Positions 26,213-36,155 are shown, counted from the stretch's first letter. The stretch: 64,000 bases of DNA from JARKQH01 sp964631605 (GCA_964631605.1 CAZVYG010000004.1:1-64000); one strand, 5' to 3'. Made by a program: numbers and translations. The notes: a model not told the origin generated them from the letters alone.

Positions 26213-28219
26213 TTAACGCAATGCGAACAAGCCCACTACCGTCGCGGCGATCGCAATCAGCGCCGCAATCAGTGACTCTCCAGCAATCAACCCCGAGGCT
26301 GTGGGGACATAATACACCTCCGCGTGCTTCCTGTTAACGCGGCTCCAGATCGTGACGAGAATGGCCCCGATTGCAAACGACAGCGTATTCTGAAACACCA
26401 TCACCCACGAAAGGCCCAATCCCATTGCGGACGGCAGCCACGGCGCCGCCTTGGGAAACAACCTGGCCGCCAGTGGCAGAGCCACGCCGAGGATGGCGCC
26501 GATCACAATCGCCCAGACCGCCGTTTCCGGCAGCATGTGCACACCCTGCGTAAGTAAATCGGCCACCGCCTTCCACATATTGGTGGCCGGGGGATTAAAC
26601 GCCTCGAGGGCTTCCTGGTTCGGGACCATCGCATACCACGCCGGCACAATCGCCAGCGTGCCGAAGAAAATCCCAATAAACTGCGCGATGAATTGCCTTC
26701 GCGGGTTGGCGCCCAGGATGTAACCGCTCTTGAGATCGGTTAACAAGTCGGCAGCCGCGCCGCCGGCCGAGGAGGTCGCACCCGCCGCCATGAGGTTGAT
26801 GGATGCCACTCCGCGCGCACCCGGCAGCACGGCGTAGAGCAACTGGGTGACCTTCCCCATCGCCCCGATGGGGGTGGTATCCGTCTCACCCGTCGCCCGG
26901 CAGCAAACCAGGGAGACCACGAAGGACAGCGCCACCGCGATAAGCCCCAGCCACACCGCAATCTGGAAAGCCAGGTATTGCACGATGACCAGTCCAATCG
27001 TGATCGGAATCAGACCGGCCACCAGCCACGAAAACGGCACCTCGATGGCATCCAGCGCCGCACTGTGCGCGGCCCGTTCCTCTTTCTTGAAAACCGCAAA
27101 GGCCCGCGCCAGGGTTCGCCACTGCAAGGCCACGCTCGCCAGACTGGAAAACACCATGATCGAAGTCCCGCCCCAAAGCGCCCAGCGGGTGGGATTGAAG
27201 TTCCCATCCGGGCTGACTGTAAACGACGGCACGTAGCCGGCCACGCCGGCATGGGCGGCATCCATGGCCAGCAAGGGCGGGGCGACGAAGTAGTAAAGTA
27301 TAATCGAACCCGCGAACATCGAAAGTGAAACGCGCAGCCCGGTAATCATCCCCGCCCCGATCAACAAGACGCTCGGCTCGAACGCCAGCCCCGTCATTTG
27401 CCCGCGCGCCAGGGGATTCAGCCACTGGGGAAAATTCAGCGCCTCGGGAATGAACAGCCAGCCCTGCAGTTTCTCGAGCCAAAGCTGGGGACGGCCGGCG
27501 CTGCGGAACTGCTCGACCAGGGTGCCGTAACTGCGCAGCAGGCCGACCACGCCGCCGCACCCCAGCGCAATCAGGAGGGCGTAGGCCTTGCGCATGGCTT
27601 CCTTGCCCTTGGAATAAAGGCTGCGCAGCGTCTCCGCCGCGGCAATGCCGCTGGGAAACTTGAGTTGCTCGTGGTTGATCATCTGCCGTTTCATCGGGAT
27701 GGCGAGGAAGACGCCGAGCGCCGCGGTAAAAAAGACGAAGGGGGCGACGACGTACCAGGGGCGATGCATGCCTTCGATCAGCAGCAACGCCCCAAACGCC
27801 GTCCCGATCGTGCTCCCGGTCGAATAACCCGCCGCCGACGCGGTGGACTGCATGCAATTGTTCTCCAGAATGCTCATCTGGCTGAGGCGTCCCCCGCTCA
27901 GCGCCCGCAGGGCGTTCCAAAGTACGAACGAGATCACGCACGCCGTGATCGCCACCCCAAACGCCCACCCCAGCTTCAGTGTCGTGTACAGGTTCGAGGC
28001 GGACATGAACATGCCCAGCACCCCGCCCATGAGCACCGCCCGGACTGTCAACTGCTTCATCCGGTCCCCCCGTCCGGTGTAAACTTGCTCGAACCACTGG
28101 CGGTCTATGTCCTCGGGTGTTCCTTGAAAACCCTGCAACGGCAGGTCCAGCGCCTTGTCGGCCGCCTCCCCGCCCGGCGCCGCGGCAGGCTCGTTCGCAT
28201 TCACACAATCCTGACTCAT
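26213..28219 (-). CDS. OPT-family oligopeptide transporter
   Basis: A 668-residue polytopic inner-membrane protein with about 14-16 hydrophobic segments. The start of the membrane part (QLTVRAVLMGGVLGMFMSASNLYTTLKLGW) and LENNCMQSTASAAGYSTGST are hallmarks of bacterial OPT proteins. AAGATSSAGGAAADLLTDLKSGYILGA matches the family's second half. A soluble N-terminal tail of about 55 residues precedes the first helix. OPT proteins take up small peptides or metal-chelator complexes; the substrate is not predictable here. Confidence 0.93.
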   Translation of the reverse strand: MSQDCVNANEPAAAPGGEAADKALDLPLQGFQGTPEDIDRQWFEQVYTGRGDRMKQLTVRAVLMGGVLGMFMSASNLYTTLKLGWAFGVAITACVISFVLWNALRALSGGRLSQMSILENNCMQSTASAAGYSTGSTIGTAFGALLLIEGMHRPWYVVAPFVFFTAALGVFLAIPMKRQMINHEQLKFPSGIAAAETLRSLYSKGKEAMRKAYALLIALGCGGVVGLLRSYGTLVEQFRSAGRPQLWLEKLQGWLFIPEALNFPQWLNPLARGQMTGLAFEPSVLLIGAGMITGLRVSLSMFAGSIILYYFVAPPLLAMDAAHAGVAGYVPSFTVSPDGNFNPTRWALWGGTSIMVFSSLASVALQWRTLARAFAVFKKEERAAHSAALDAIEVPFSWLVAGLIPITIGLVIVQYLAFQIAVWLGLIAVALSFVVSLVCCRATGETDTTPIGAMGKVTQLLYAVLPGARGVASINLMAAGATSSAGGAAADLLTDLKSGYILGANPRRQFIAQFIGIFFGTLAIVPAWYAMVPNQEALEAFNPPATNMWKAVADLLTQGVHMLPETAVWAIVIGAILGVALPLAARLFPKAAPWLPSAMGLGLSWVMVFQNTLSFAIGAILVTIWSRVNRKHAEVYYVPTASGLIAGESLIAALIAIAATVVGLFALR

Positions 28220-28329
28220 TCGCTAAGTCAGCCCATTGTCAGTAGGCTAAGACTGCTGCGCGAGCACAAAATCCCCGGTTTGCATTCATCCGCCGGCGGT
28301 TTACCCTCGCCTTCGCCAGTTTGGCGCTT

Positions 28330-28878
28330 ATGGAACTCGAAGAGCAGCTCAACCGGTTTTTGCTTCAGAAGCCCGTCCTGGGCAGGAACGTGTTCGTCGC
28401 CCGCGGCGCGGTCGTGGCCGGCGCGGTGACGCTCGGAGACCACTCGAGCGTATGGTACAATGCGGTGCTGCGCGGAGACATCAACCGGATCGTCGTGGGC
28501 CATCACAGCAATCTCCAGGACAACTGTGTTGCGCATTTGTCCGACGACTTTCCCTGCCTCGTGGGCAACCATGTCACGGTCGGTCACGGCGCGATCATCC
28601 ACGCCTGCACCGTCGGAGACTGTTCGCTGGTGGGCATGGGCGCGGTCGTCCTGGATGGCGCGGTCATCGGCGAAGAATCACTGATCGCCGCCCGCGCACT
28701 GGTCCCGCAGGGCATGCGGGTGCCGCCCCGCTCCCTGGTTGTCGGCGTGCCCGGCCGGGTCGTCCGCCAGGTCACCGCCGAAGAACGGGCCTGGCTCAGG
28801 AGCGTGGCGGAGAAGTATGCGCGCCTGGGCGCCTTTTGCCTCGAGCGCGGCCTGGGCGCGGGTGCACCTGAGCCCTGA
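28330..28878 (+). CDS. Gamma-carbonic anhydrase-like hexapeptide protein
   Basis: A 182-residue left-handed beta-helix protein of the YrdA/PaaY group. The ATG at 28330 is used; an in-frame TTG at 28321 would add three residues. The three zinc-ligand histidines of gamma-carbonic anhydrases are conserved: His69 (CVAHLS), His86 (VGHGAII) and His91 (IHACTVG). The RGDINRI segment and the GMGAVVLDGAVIGE turns are typical. A C-terminal helix packs against the helix in this family. It could be a carbonic anhydrase or a related metal-dependent hydratase. recD2 follows after 30 bases. Confidence 0.9.
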   Translation: MELEEQLNRFLLQKPVLGRNVFVARGAVVAGAVTLGDHSSVWYNAVLRGDINRIVVGHHSNLQDNCVAHLSDDFPCLVGNHVTVGHGAIIHACTVGDCSLVGMGAVVLDGAVIGEESLIAARALVPQGMRVPPRSLVVGVPGRVVRQVTAEERAWLRSVAEKYARLGAFCLERGLGAGAPEP

Positions 28879-28908
28879 GATTGATCGGGCACTTCTTTCG
28901 TTATCCGT

Positions 28909-31098
28909 GTGCAGCCCCAACCTACAGGCTCGCTGGAGCATCTCACCGGTTTGATCGAACGGGTGACGTTTTTTAATGAGGAGAACGGTTACGCGGTCCT
29001 CAAAGTCCGCGTTCGCGGCCATCGCGAGGAGGTCACCGTGGTGGGGTCGCTGCCGGCGGTCAATCCCGGCGAGTGGCTCACGGCGGAGGGACGCTGGGTC
29101 CAGGACCGCGAATTCGGACGACAATTTCGCGCGGAGTCGCTCACCAGCACCGCCCCCACCACCCGCGAGGGCATCGAAAAATACCTCAGCAGCGGCCTGG
29201 TCAAGGGCATTGGTCCCGTTTACGCCCGCAAGCTCGTGGCCCGCTTCGGTGAAAAAATCTTTGAGATCATTGAGGGCCACTCCGCCCGCCTCGAAGAAGT
29301 GGACGGCATTGGCCCCGAACGGCGTCGCCGCATCAAGGCGGCCTGGGCCGAGCAAAAGGTCGTTCGCGACATCATGGTCTTCCTCCATTCCCACGGCGTG
29401 GGTACCAGCCGGGCGGTGCGTATCTACAAAACCTACGGCGAAAACGCCATCGAAACCGTGCGGGAGAATCCCTACAGGCTGGCCCAGGACATCCCTGGCA
29501 TCGGCTTCAAGAGCGCCGACCTCATCGCGCAGAAGCTCGGCATTCCAGCCGATTCCCTGATCCGGGCCCGGGCGGGCTTGCGGCATTTGCTGCTGGAGGC
29601 AAGCGGGGAGGGGCACTGCGGATTGCCGCTCCAGACGCTGAAGGAAAAAACGGTCGGCTTGCTGGCCGTCCCGGAGCGCATCGTGGACGCGGCCCTCGAT
29701 GCCACCCTGGCGGCCAAAGATTTGGTTGCGGAAAGCCTCGCCGGAGAAACGCTGATCTTTCTTCCCGTGCTGCAGCAGGCCGAGGAACGCATCGCGACCC
29801 GGTTGGCGCAATTAAGCGGCTCGGCTCCACCTTACCCGCCGATTGACTTTGACAAGGCCGTCGCCTGGTGCCAACAACAAACCGGTCTTGAGCTTGCTCC
29901 CAGCCAAAAAGCCGCCCTTCGTCAGGCCCTTACGCAGCGCCTCCTGATCCTCACCGGGGGCCCCGGCGTGGGCAAAACCACCTTGGTCAACGCCATCCTC
30001 CGCATTCTGCGAGCCAAGAAAGTCCGCTGTCTCCTGTGCGCTCCCACCGGCCGCGCCGCGCGCCGCCTGACCGAAACAACGGGGCTCGAAGCCAAAACCA
30101 TCCACCGGTTGCTCGAGGTGGACCCCGCGCGCGGCGGTTTCACCCGCAATGAACAACGCCCGCTGGATTGCGACCTGCTGGTCGTGGACGAAACCTCGAT
30201 GGTGGACGTGCCATTGATGAGCCAACTGTTGCGCGCCGTGCCCGATCACGCCAGCCTGCTCTTGGTTGGCGATGTGGATCAACTGCCCTCGGTCGGCCCC
30301 GGAACCGTCTTGCGCGATTTCATCGAAAGCGGCGTGGCGCCTGTCGTGCGGCTCACCGAAGTCTTCCGGCAGGCCGCCGAAAGCCGCATCATCACCAACG
30401 CCCACCGGATCAACCAGGGGCTCCTGCCGGAACTCCCGCCTCCCGACAGCCACTCGGATTTCTATTTCATCGAGCGGGACCAGCCGGAACGCATCCTGGA
30501 GCTCCTCCTCGAGATGGTCAAACAGCGGATCCCGCGCAAATTCGGCCTCGACCCCATCCGCGACATCCAGGTGCTGGCCCCCATGAATCGCGGCTTGCTC
30601 GGTGTCCGCGAATTGAACGCCCGCCTGCAGCGTGAACTTAACCCGGCCCGGGAGGGTGAACCCTGGGTGGAAAAATTCGGCTGGACCTTCCGCCTTCGCG
30701 ACAAGGTCATTCAAACTGAAAACGACTACGACAAGGAGGTCTTCAACGGCGACATCGGCCAGGTCACCCGCATCGCCCCCGATGACCGCGAACTCACCAT
30801 TCGCTACGACCAGCGCGAAGTGGTGTACGATTTTGGCGAACTGGACGAAATCGCCCTCGCCTATGCCATCACCATCCACAAAGCCCAGGGATCGGAATTC
30901 CCGGCGGTCGTGATCCCGCTGGCCACGCAGCACTATCTGCTGCTGCAGCGCAACCTGGTTTACACTGGAGTAACGCGGGGCAAACGGCTTGTCGTGCTGA
31001 TCGGACAAAGCAAAGCCCTGGCTCTCGCCGTGCGCAACCAGCGCACCCAGCACCGATTCTCGGGCCTGCTGGTGCGCCTCAAAGCGGCTCAGGCATGA
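28909..31098 (+). CDS. recD2: RecD2-type ATP-dependent DNA helicase
   Basis: A 729-residue 5'-3' SF1B helicase of the RecD2 family, which acts in repair without RecBC. The N-terminal part has an OB-like domain (about 10-80) and helix-hairpin-helix motifs (GLVKGIGPVYARKLV, VDGIGPERRRRI, IPGIGFKSADLIA). Walker A is TGGPGVGKTT at 349-358, and the DEAD-like box is VVDETSMVD. Motif VI-type sequence lies near the end (YAITIHKAQGSEFPAVVIP and VYTGVTRGKR). The start codon is GTG. It converges on the M48 peptidase gene with 7 bases between stops. Confidence 0.95.
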   Translation: MQPQPTGSLEHLTGLIERVTFFNEENGYAVLKVRVRGHREEVTVVGSLPAVNPGEWLTAEGRWVQDREFGRQFRAESLTSTAPTTREGIEKYLSSGLVKGIGPVYARKLVARFGEKIFEIIEGHSARLEEVDGIGPERRRRIKAAWAEQKVVRDIMVFLHSHGVGTSRAVRIYKTYGENAIETVRENPYRLAQDIPGIGFKSADLIAQKLGIPADSLIRARAGLRHLLLEASGEGHCGLPLQTLKEKTVGLLAVPERIVDAALDATLAAKDLVAESLAGETLIFLPVLQQAEERIATRLAQLSGSAPPYPPIDFDKAVAWCQQQTGLELAPSQKAALRQALTQRLLILTGGPGVGKTTLVNAILRILRAKKVRCLLCAPTGRAARRLTETTGLEAKTIHRLLEVDPARGGFTRNEQRPLDCDLLVVDETSMVDVPLMSQLLRAVPDHASLLLVGDVDQLPSVGPGTVLRDFIESGVAPVVRLTEVFRQAAESRIITNAHRINQGLLPELPPPDSHSDFYFIERDQPERILELLLEMVKQRIPRKFGLDPIRDIQVLAPMNRGLLGVRELNARLQRELNPAREGEPWVEKFGWTFRLRDKVIQTENDYDKEVFNGDIGQVTRIAPDDRELTIRYDQREVVYDFGELDEIALAYAITIHKAQGSEFPAVVIPLATQHYLLLQRNLVYTGVTRGKRLVVLIGQSKALALAVRNQRTQHRFSGLLVRLKAAQA

Positions 31099-31105
31099 CG
31101 GGTGT

Positions 31106-31852
31106 TCATCCTGCGGAATTGCCCGGGCGCATAAGCTCGTTCTTCTGCAGCCGCGCAATGCGGTCGGCTTCCGGCGGGTGCGAGGCGTAATGCTCGCCGA
31201 GCAAACCCGGCCTTTGCCGCAGCCCCTCCAGACGCCCCAGGAGCCGCACCGCCCCCGCCGGATCGAATCCTGCCGCCCCCGCCAGTCGGGCCCCGAAGGC
31301 GTCCGCCTCATACTCCTGCTGCCGGTCGTAGGCGTTGCGCAACAAACGGCTTCCGTTTTCCCGCCACCACGCACCCAAGGCCCCGCGGCTGATCAACGTC
31401 GCCATCACCTGAATCCCCGCCCCCGCGACCCATCGGTCCAGCGCGTGGCGCCGAATCACATGCGCCATCTCATGGGCCACCACAAACGCCAGCTCGTTCG
31501 GGTCTCGCCCGCTCAAATCAATCAGGGCAATATCAAGAAAAATGTAACCGCCGGGCAGGCTGAAAGCGGCGGCCCCGCCCGTGTTCACCACTTGAACCTG
31601 GAACACCCGGGCCGGCGAGCGCAGGCGCGCCCGAAGCCGCTCGCTGATCTCCTCCAGCCGCCGCCTGTCGTCCGCCGTCGCGCCCTCCCAAACCGCGACT
31701 TCCCGCGCCATGGCCGCCCCCATTTCGGCCTCCGCCTGCAGGGATTCCGGCTCTGATCCGGCAAACAGCCGCCAGGCCCATCGCGTCTTCCGCGCCACCG
31801 GAATCGCCGCGTGCCCGAGCCGCCGTCCCAGTTGGAAAAACAAATCGCTCAT
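31106..31852 (-). CDS. M48-family zinc metallopeptidase
   Basis: A 248-residue protease with HEMAH at residues 127-131 (zinc ligands plus catalytic Glu). The probable third ligand Glu is in QEYEADAFGARLA. The SLPGGYIFLDIALIDL strand before the HExxH helix is typical of the M48B/BepA-like group involved in envelope quality control. No clear signal peptide is visible: the N-terminus MSDLFFQLGRRLGHAAIPVARK is amphipathic. Location is therefore uncertain. Confidence 0.9.
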   Translation of the reverse strand: MSDLFFQLGRRLGHAAIPVARKTRWAWRLFAGSEPESLQAEAEMGAAMAREVAVWEGATADDRRRLEEISERLRARLRSPARVFQVQVVNTGGAAAFSLPGGYIFLDIALIDLSGRDPNELAFVVAHEMAHVIRRHALDRWVAGAGIQVMATLISRGALGAWWRENGSRLLRNAYDRQQEYEADAFGARLAGAAGFDPAGAVRLLGRLEGLRQRPGLLGEHYASHPPEADRIARLQKNELMRPGNSAG

Positions 31853-31976
31853 TCCTCCCCAACCTATCCTATCCCCGGCCAGCCTTCACCCAAAACCCTC
31901 TTCCCACCCTGGCTGACGGGTTGCACACGGAAATCTTCTGGCGCTGGCGGCCCCGACGGCGTAGTAAAATAGGCTT

Positions 31977-33788
31977 GTGGCGACCAAAGACGTTTTTGAA
32001 AGCAGCGACAGCGTGCGGCACAGCAAGCCGTTGCGCTATGCGCAGTATTTCACTCTGAGCGATCCCCTGCTATTGGAGAAAGGGGGACGCCTTCCCTCGG
32101 TCACCGTGGCCTACGAAACCTATGGCCAGCTCAGCCCGGCGCGCGACAACGCCATTCTCATCTGCCACGCCCTGAGCGGCGACTCGCACGTCACCCGCCA
32201 TAATCCCGACGATGACCCGGGCTGGTGGGAGATCATGGTCGGCCCCGGCAAGCCGATTGACACCGACCGCTACTTCGTCATCTGCCCCAATCTCCTCGGA
32301 GGCTGTCGCGGCACCACCGGCCCCGGCAGCATCAACCCCGAGACTGGCAAACCTTACGGCCGTGATTTTCCGACCATCACCGTGCGCGATATGGTCGAGG
32401 TGCAGCGCCGTCTCTTGGACCATCTGCAGATTCCCCAACTCCTGGCGGTGGTCGGCGGCTCGGTGGGCGGCCACCAGGCCCTCACTTGGGCCACCAGTTT
32501 TCCCGACCGGGTGCGCGGCGTGGTGGCGCTGGCGACTTCTCCCCGTCTGACCGCGCAGGCGCTGGCTTTTGACGTTGTCGCCCGCAATGCCATCATCCGC
32601 GACCCGCACTTCCACGGCGGCCAGTATTACGACAAACCCCACGGCCCGAAAGTCGGCCTGGCCCTTGCGCGGATGATCGGCCACATCACCTACCTTTCGC
32701 CCGAGGCGATGAAGGAAAAGTTCGAGCCGGACCGCCTCCAGCCACGCGACGTCGCCATCGAATTCGAAAAACGCTTCTCCGTCGGCTCCTACCTCGGTTA
32801 CCAGGGGCAGCGGTTCGTCGAGCGCTTCGATGCCAACAGTTATGTCACCCTCTCGCTGGCGATGGACCTTTTCGACCTGGGCCGCACCCCGGAAGAACTG
32901 ACCCGGACCTTCAGCCGCGCCCGGTGCCGGTGGCTGGTGATCAGCTTCTCCAGCGACTGGCTCTTTCCCCCGGAGCAATCACGGGATATTGTCAATGCCT
33001 TGGTTGCCAATCAGGCTCCCGTCAGCTACTGCAATGTTCAAAGCAACTGCGGTCATGATGCCTTCCTGCTCGAACACGAACTCCCGGTTTATGGCGGAAT
33101 GACCCGCGCGTTCCTCGCCAACCTCCAGGCCGCCAGCAACGCCTCGGCGCCGCTCAAAGACGACCCCCACGGCCCCACCAGCATCTTCCACCAGCACCGC
33201 CTCGACTACGACCGGATCCTGGAACTGGTTCCGCCCGGGGCCAGCGTGCTGGATTTAGGCTGCGGCTCCGGCGGCCTCCTCTGGCGGCTCAAACAAACCA
33301 ATCACCACCGGCTGGTGGGCGTCGAGTTGGACGAACAAAACATCCTCACTTGCATCCACCGCGACCTCGACGTGATCCAGGCGGACCTCAACAAAGGGCT
33401 TGCCGCCTTTGGCGATGACGAGTTCGATTGCGTCATCTTGTCTCAAACCCTGCAGGCGGTTATGGATGTCGAAAACGTGGTTACCGAAATGCTGCGCATC
33501 GGCCGCACCGGCATCGTCAGCATCCCCAATTTCGCCTACCACCGCCTGCGCCGCATGCTGGCCGAGGAAGGCCGCGCCCCCAAGTCCGGCGGCGTGCTCC
33601 ATTACGAATGGTACAACACCCCCAACGTCCGCTTCTTCACCATCGCCGACTTCGAGGAATTCTGCCGGTGCAAGCGCATCCGCATTCATAAGCGCATTGC
33701 CTTGGACACCGAGGCAAACACGGAGGTTTTTGAGGACGCCAACCTCAATGCCGACCTTGCCATCTTCTGCCTCAGCCGTGGCGAATAG
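31977..33788 (+). CDS. metX-metW: Homoserine O-acyltransferase MetX fused to MetW
   Basis: One 603-residue frame contains both methionine-pathway proteins. Residues about 15-385 are MetX, an alpha/beta-hydrolase that acylates homoserine. It has the nucleophile Ser162 in VVGGSVGGHQ, Asp327 in SSDWLF and His360 in NCGHDAF, plus LLGGCRGTTGPGS. Residues about 405-600 are MetW, a class-I methyltransferase-like protein with DLGCGSGG at 426-433 and ILSQTLQAVMDVE. The usual MetX motif GGSMGG here reads GGSVGG. Elsewhere metX and metW are normally adjacent separate genes. The start codon is GTG. No frameshift or stop lies at the joint near residue 395. Confidence 0.94.
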   Translation: MATKDVFESSDSVRHSKPLRYAQYFTLSDPLLLEKGGRLPSVTVAYETYGQLSPARDNAILICHALSGDSHVTRHNPDDDPGWWEIMVGPGKPIDTDRYFVICPNLLGGCRGTTGPGSINPETGKPYGRDFPTITVRDMVEVQRRLLDHLQIPQLLAVVGGSVGGHQALTWATSFPDRVRGVVALATSPRLTAQALAFDVVARNAIIRDPHFHGGQYYDKPHGPKVGLALARMIGHITYLSPEAMKEKFEPDRLQPRDVAIEFEKRFSVGSYLGYQGQRFVERFDANSYVTLSLAMDLFDLGRTPEELTRTFSRARCRWLVISFSSDWLFPPEQSRDIVNALVANQAPVSYCNVQSNCGHDAFLLEHELPVYGGMTRAFLANLQAASNASAPLKDDPHGPTSIFHQHRLDYDRILELVPPGASVLDLGCGSGGLLWRLKQTNHHRLVGVELDEQNILTCIHRDLDVIQADLNKGLAAFGDDEFDCVILSQTLQAVMDVENVVTEMLRIGRTGIVSIPNFAYHRLRRMLAEEGRAPKSGGVLHYEWYNTPNVRFFTIADFEEFCRCKRIRIHKRIALDTEANTEVFEDANLNADLAIFCLSRGE

Positions 33789-33851
33789 CCGGGATCGCGG
33801 GGGTGGATTCGGGTGGGAACCCAAAGGAGTCTGCGAGCCGACCAACCAAGG

Positions 33852-34937
33852 CTACGCGGCATTGACGGCGCTGCGCCGGGCCAGGATGGCGTCCACGATT
33901 TTGCGGGCCAGCTCGGGTTTTTCGGCGAGGGCTTTTTGGGCGGCATCCTTCCCCTGGCCGATCAACTCGCCCTCGAACTGGAGCCAGGCGCCGCGCTTGT
34001 CCACTACGCCGGACTCGATGCCCACGTCGAGGATGCTGCCTTCTTTGTTGATGCCATGGTTGTAAAGAATGTCGAACTCCGCCTCGGCGAAGGGCGGGGC
34101 GACTTTGTTCTTGACGATCTTCACCTTGACGTGGTTGCCGATCGCCGTGCCGGCGGCGTCCTTGAGGGTGTCCTTGCGCCGGATGTCAATGCGGACGCTG
34201 GCGTAAAACTTAAGCGCCTTGCCGCCGGGGGTGGTTTCCGGATTGCCGAACATGACGCCGACTTTTTCGCGGATTTGGTTGGTGAAGACACAGGTGGTTT
34301 TGGCCTTGGCTAGGATGGCGGTCAGCTTGCGAAGGGCTTGGCTCATGAGGCGCGCCTGCATGCCCATGGTGGCCATGCCCATTTCGCCCTCGAGTTCGGC
34401 CTTGGGCACCAGGGCGGCGACCGAATCAATCACGATCACATCCAGGGCATTGGAGCGCGCCAGCGTTTCGCAGATGGAGAGCGCTTCCTCGCCGCTGTCG
34501 GGCTGGGAGACAAGCAAATCCTCGAGGTTCACGCCCAGCCGCTTGGCGTAGGCGGGGTCCATGGCGTGCTCGGCGTCAATGAACGCGGCCAGGCCGCCGT
34601 TTTTCTGGGCGTTGGCGATCACGTGAAGCATGAGAGTGGTCTTGCCCGAGGATTCGGGCCCAAAGATTTCCACCACCCGCCCGCGCGGCAATCCGCCCAC
34701 GCCCAGCGCCAGGTCGAGCGCCAGGGCGCCGGTGGGGATGACCTCAATCTTCTTGAGGGCCTGCGCGTCACCCAGGCGCATGATGCTGCCCTCGCCATAG
34801 GTCTTGGTTATGCTGGAAATGGCCGCCTCCAGCTCCCGCTGGCGCGCGGCGGCGACTTTGGCGGCCTCGGTGGCCTTTTGCTCAGTGGCTTTGTCTTGGG
34901 GCTTGTCGGCCATTTTTTCAGCAGTTTTTGGAGGCAT
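33852..34937 (-). CDS. recA: Recombinase RecA
   Basis: A 361-residue RecA for strand exchange and SOS signalling. Walker A is GPESSGKT at 93-100. The ALDVIVIDSVAALVPKAELEGEMG segment and the TNQIREKVGVMFGNPETTPGGKALKFYASVR stretch (in two parts) are near-invariant. About 30 charged residues (Lys/Glu/Ala) precede the conserved core, which is longer than usual. No recognisable LexA operator was found in the 60 bases upstream. It converges on the MetX-MetW gene. Confidence 0.97.
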   Translation of the reverse strand: MPPKTAEKMADKPQDKATEQKATEAAKVAAARQRELEAAISSITKTYGEGSIMRLGDAQALKKIEVIPTGALALDLALGVGGLPRGRVVEIFGPESSGKTTLMLHVIANAQKNGGLAAFIDAEHAMDPAYAKRLGVNLEDLLVSQPDSGEEALSICETLARSNALDVIVIDSVAALVPKAELEGEMGMATMGMQARLMSQALRKLTAILAKAKTTCVFTNQIREKVGVMFGNPETTPGGKALKFYASVRIDIRRKDTLKDAAGTAIGNHVKVKIVKNKVAPPFAEAEFDILYNHGINKEGSILDVGIESGVVDKRGAWLQFEGELIGQGKDAAQKALAEKPELARKIVDAILARRSAVNAA

Positions 34938-35067
34938 AAACTTATCAATGCAAATGTAAATGATCCGCTATTCTCAGCGGGTGAAAATGTTGATGAATGA
35001 GGAGCCGTTAGTCAAATGGGGAGTGGTTATCCCGCCTGTTTGTTTGCCAACACTTGTGCGCTGAATT

Positions 35068-35754
35068 TCAACCGCCGACCAGGTGTTGCCAGATGCTACG
35101 GAAGACTGCCACACCGCCGAACGTCAGAAGACCGAAATAGGCTACGGAGGCGAAGAATGTCACGGTTCCGGCCACGAAGAGCCAGCCGTCCTCCTCGAAT
35201 GAGCCGGCGGCAAGCAGGGCGGCGGCGAACCCCGGGAAGAAATTGCTCATGGGAATGGGCACCGGCAGCAGGAGTTTCAATCCGCATAAAGCAATCAGGG
35301 CGCCTCCGATCCGTTGAAACAGGGTGTTCCGGTACAAAAACTGGAGACGAGGTTTCGAGAGCCGCTCAAAAGCGGCCACCAGTCGGCTGCTGCCGCGCAG
35401 CACCCGCAACAGGACCCTTGGCGGGAGTTCTCTGGCCATCAAACGGCGGGGCAGGTGCGGTTTCTGGCCCAGCGCCAGCCGCAGCCCGATCAGCGCAACC
35501 ACCAGTCCAATCGGCGTGGAAAGCCCAGGCAAAGGTATCGGCGTTAGAAAGGGCAGGCACAGCAGCACGACTAGCAAGCGGTAGCCCCTTCCATGGAGCA
35601 CTTGCACGATTTCAGCTAATGACACGGCTCTGTCCTGGCAATGGTCGGCGAGGGCCCGCAGGTCGGCGGACAACCTCGGGTGGGAAGCAGCCTTGGGGTT
35701 GGCTTCCTGCCCTGGGTCGGCGGAGGGTTTGGTTGGCACGGGCGCCTCCCTCAT
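35068..35754 (-). CDS. ExoD-family membrane protein
   Basis: A 228-residue protein of the ExoD (exopolysaccharide synthesis) family. The soluble N-terminal part has LAEIVQVLHGRGYRLLVVLLCLPFLTPIPLPGLSTPIG in continuous sequence, followed by GLRLALGQKPHLPRR and several C-terminal hydrophobic helices. The start chosen is the ATG at 35754 because it overlaps the stop of the upstream small gene in ATGA. The frame is open further upstream but is then antiparallel to that gene's coding logic. The family's biochemical role is not established. Confidence 0.82.
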   Translation of the reverse strand: MREAPVPTKPSADPGQEANPKAASHPRLSADLRALADHCQDRAVSLAEIVQVLHGRGYRLLVVLLCLPFLTPIPLPGLSTPIGLVVALIGLRLALGQKPHLPRRLMARELPPRVLLRVLRGSSRLVAAFERLSKPRLQFLYRNTLFQRIGGALIALCGLKLLLPVPIPMSNFFPGFAAALLAAGSFEEDGWLFVAGTVTFFASVAYFGLLTFGGVAVFRSIWQHLVGG

Positions 35755-36020
35755 GAGTTCCGCGGTTTTCGCCGGTGCTTGAAAAGATGGTGGATTAACG
35801 AGCCCAAGCCGGCAAAGCGAAACTCCGGGTCCACATACTTTTCCAGCACATAGAAGGCAAAGTAGTAGGCCCGGCAGAACCCCCAAATTGCGAGAGCCAG
35901 CAGGAGAGTGCGCTGTAGTCCCGGCGCCTCCAACCAGAGCCATGTTGCGGAAACCGTACCGATCACCAGAAAAAGAATCCCTTTCAACCACATGAGTTTG
36001 GGACTCTGCAGGTCTCTCAT
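35751..36020 (-). CDS. Small membrane protein coupled to the ExoD-family gene
   Basis: An 89-residue protein with two hydrophobic helices (about 12-29 and 35-57) and a basic C-terminal tail (HHLFKHRRKPRNS). It is not recognised as a named family. Its stop overlaps the ATG of the ExoD-family gene by four bases (ATGA), which argues for translation and a shared role in the membrane. Confidence 0.7.
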   Translation of the reverse strand: MRDLQSPKLMWLKGILFLVIGTVSATWLWLEAPGLQRTLLLALAIWGFCRAYYFAFYVLEKYVDPEFRFAGLGSLIHHLFKHRRKPRNS

Positions 36021-36155
36021 TGCAAACGCCGGTTCATCACGGCCCGTGACAAGAGTAAATGCATGCCGCCTTTACAACCAGTTTTTTTGTGCGGCCGACC
36101 CCGGCGCGCCCCAGCGCCCCGCGGAGATGAAAGCGGAACCAAGAAGATTCAGAGT

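Noticed and set aside
34938..35060. LexA operator upstream of recA
   Set aside because: No palindrome of the known LexA types was visible; a clade-specific box cannot be excluded.
35755..35991. Upstream extension of the ExoD-family gene
   Set aside because: The added residues lie inside the coupled 89-residue membrane protein gene in another frame and do not resemble ExoD.
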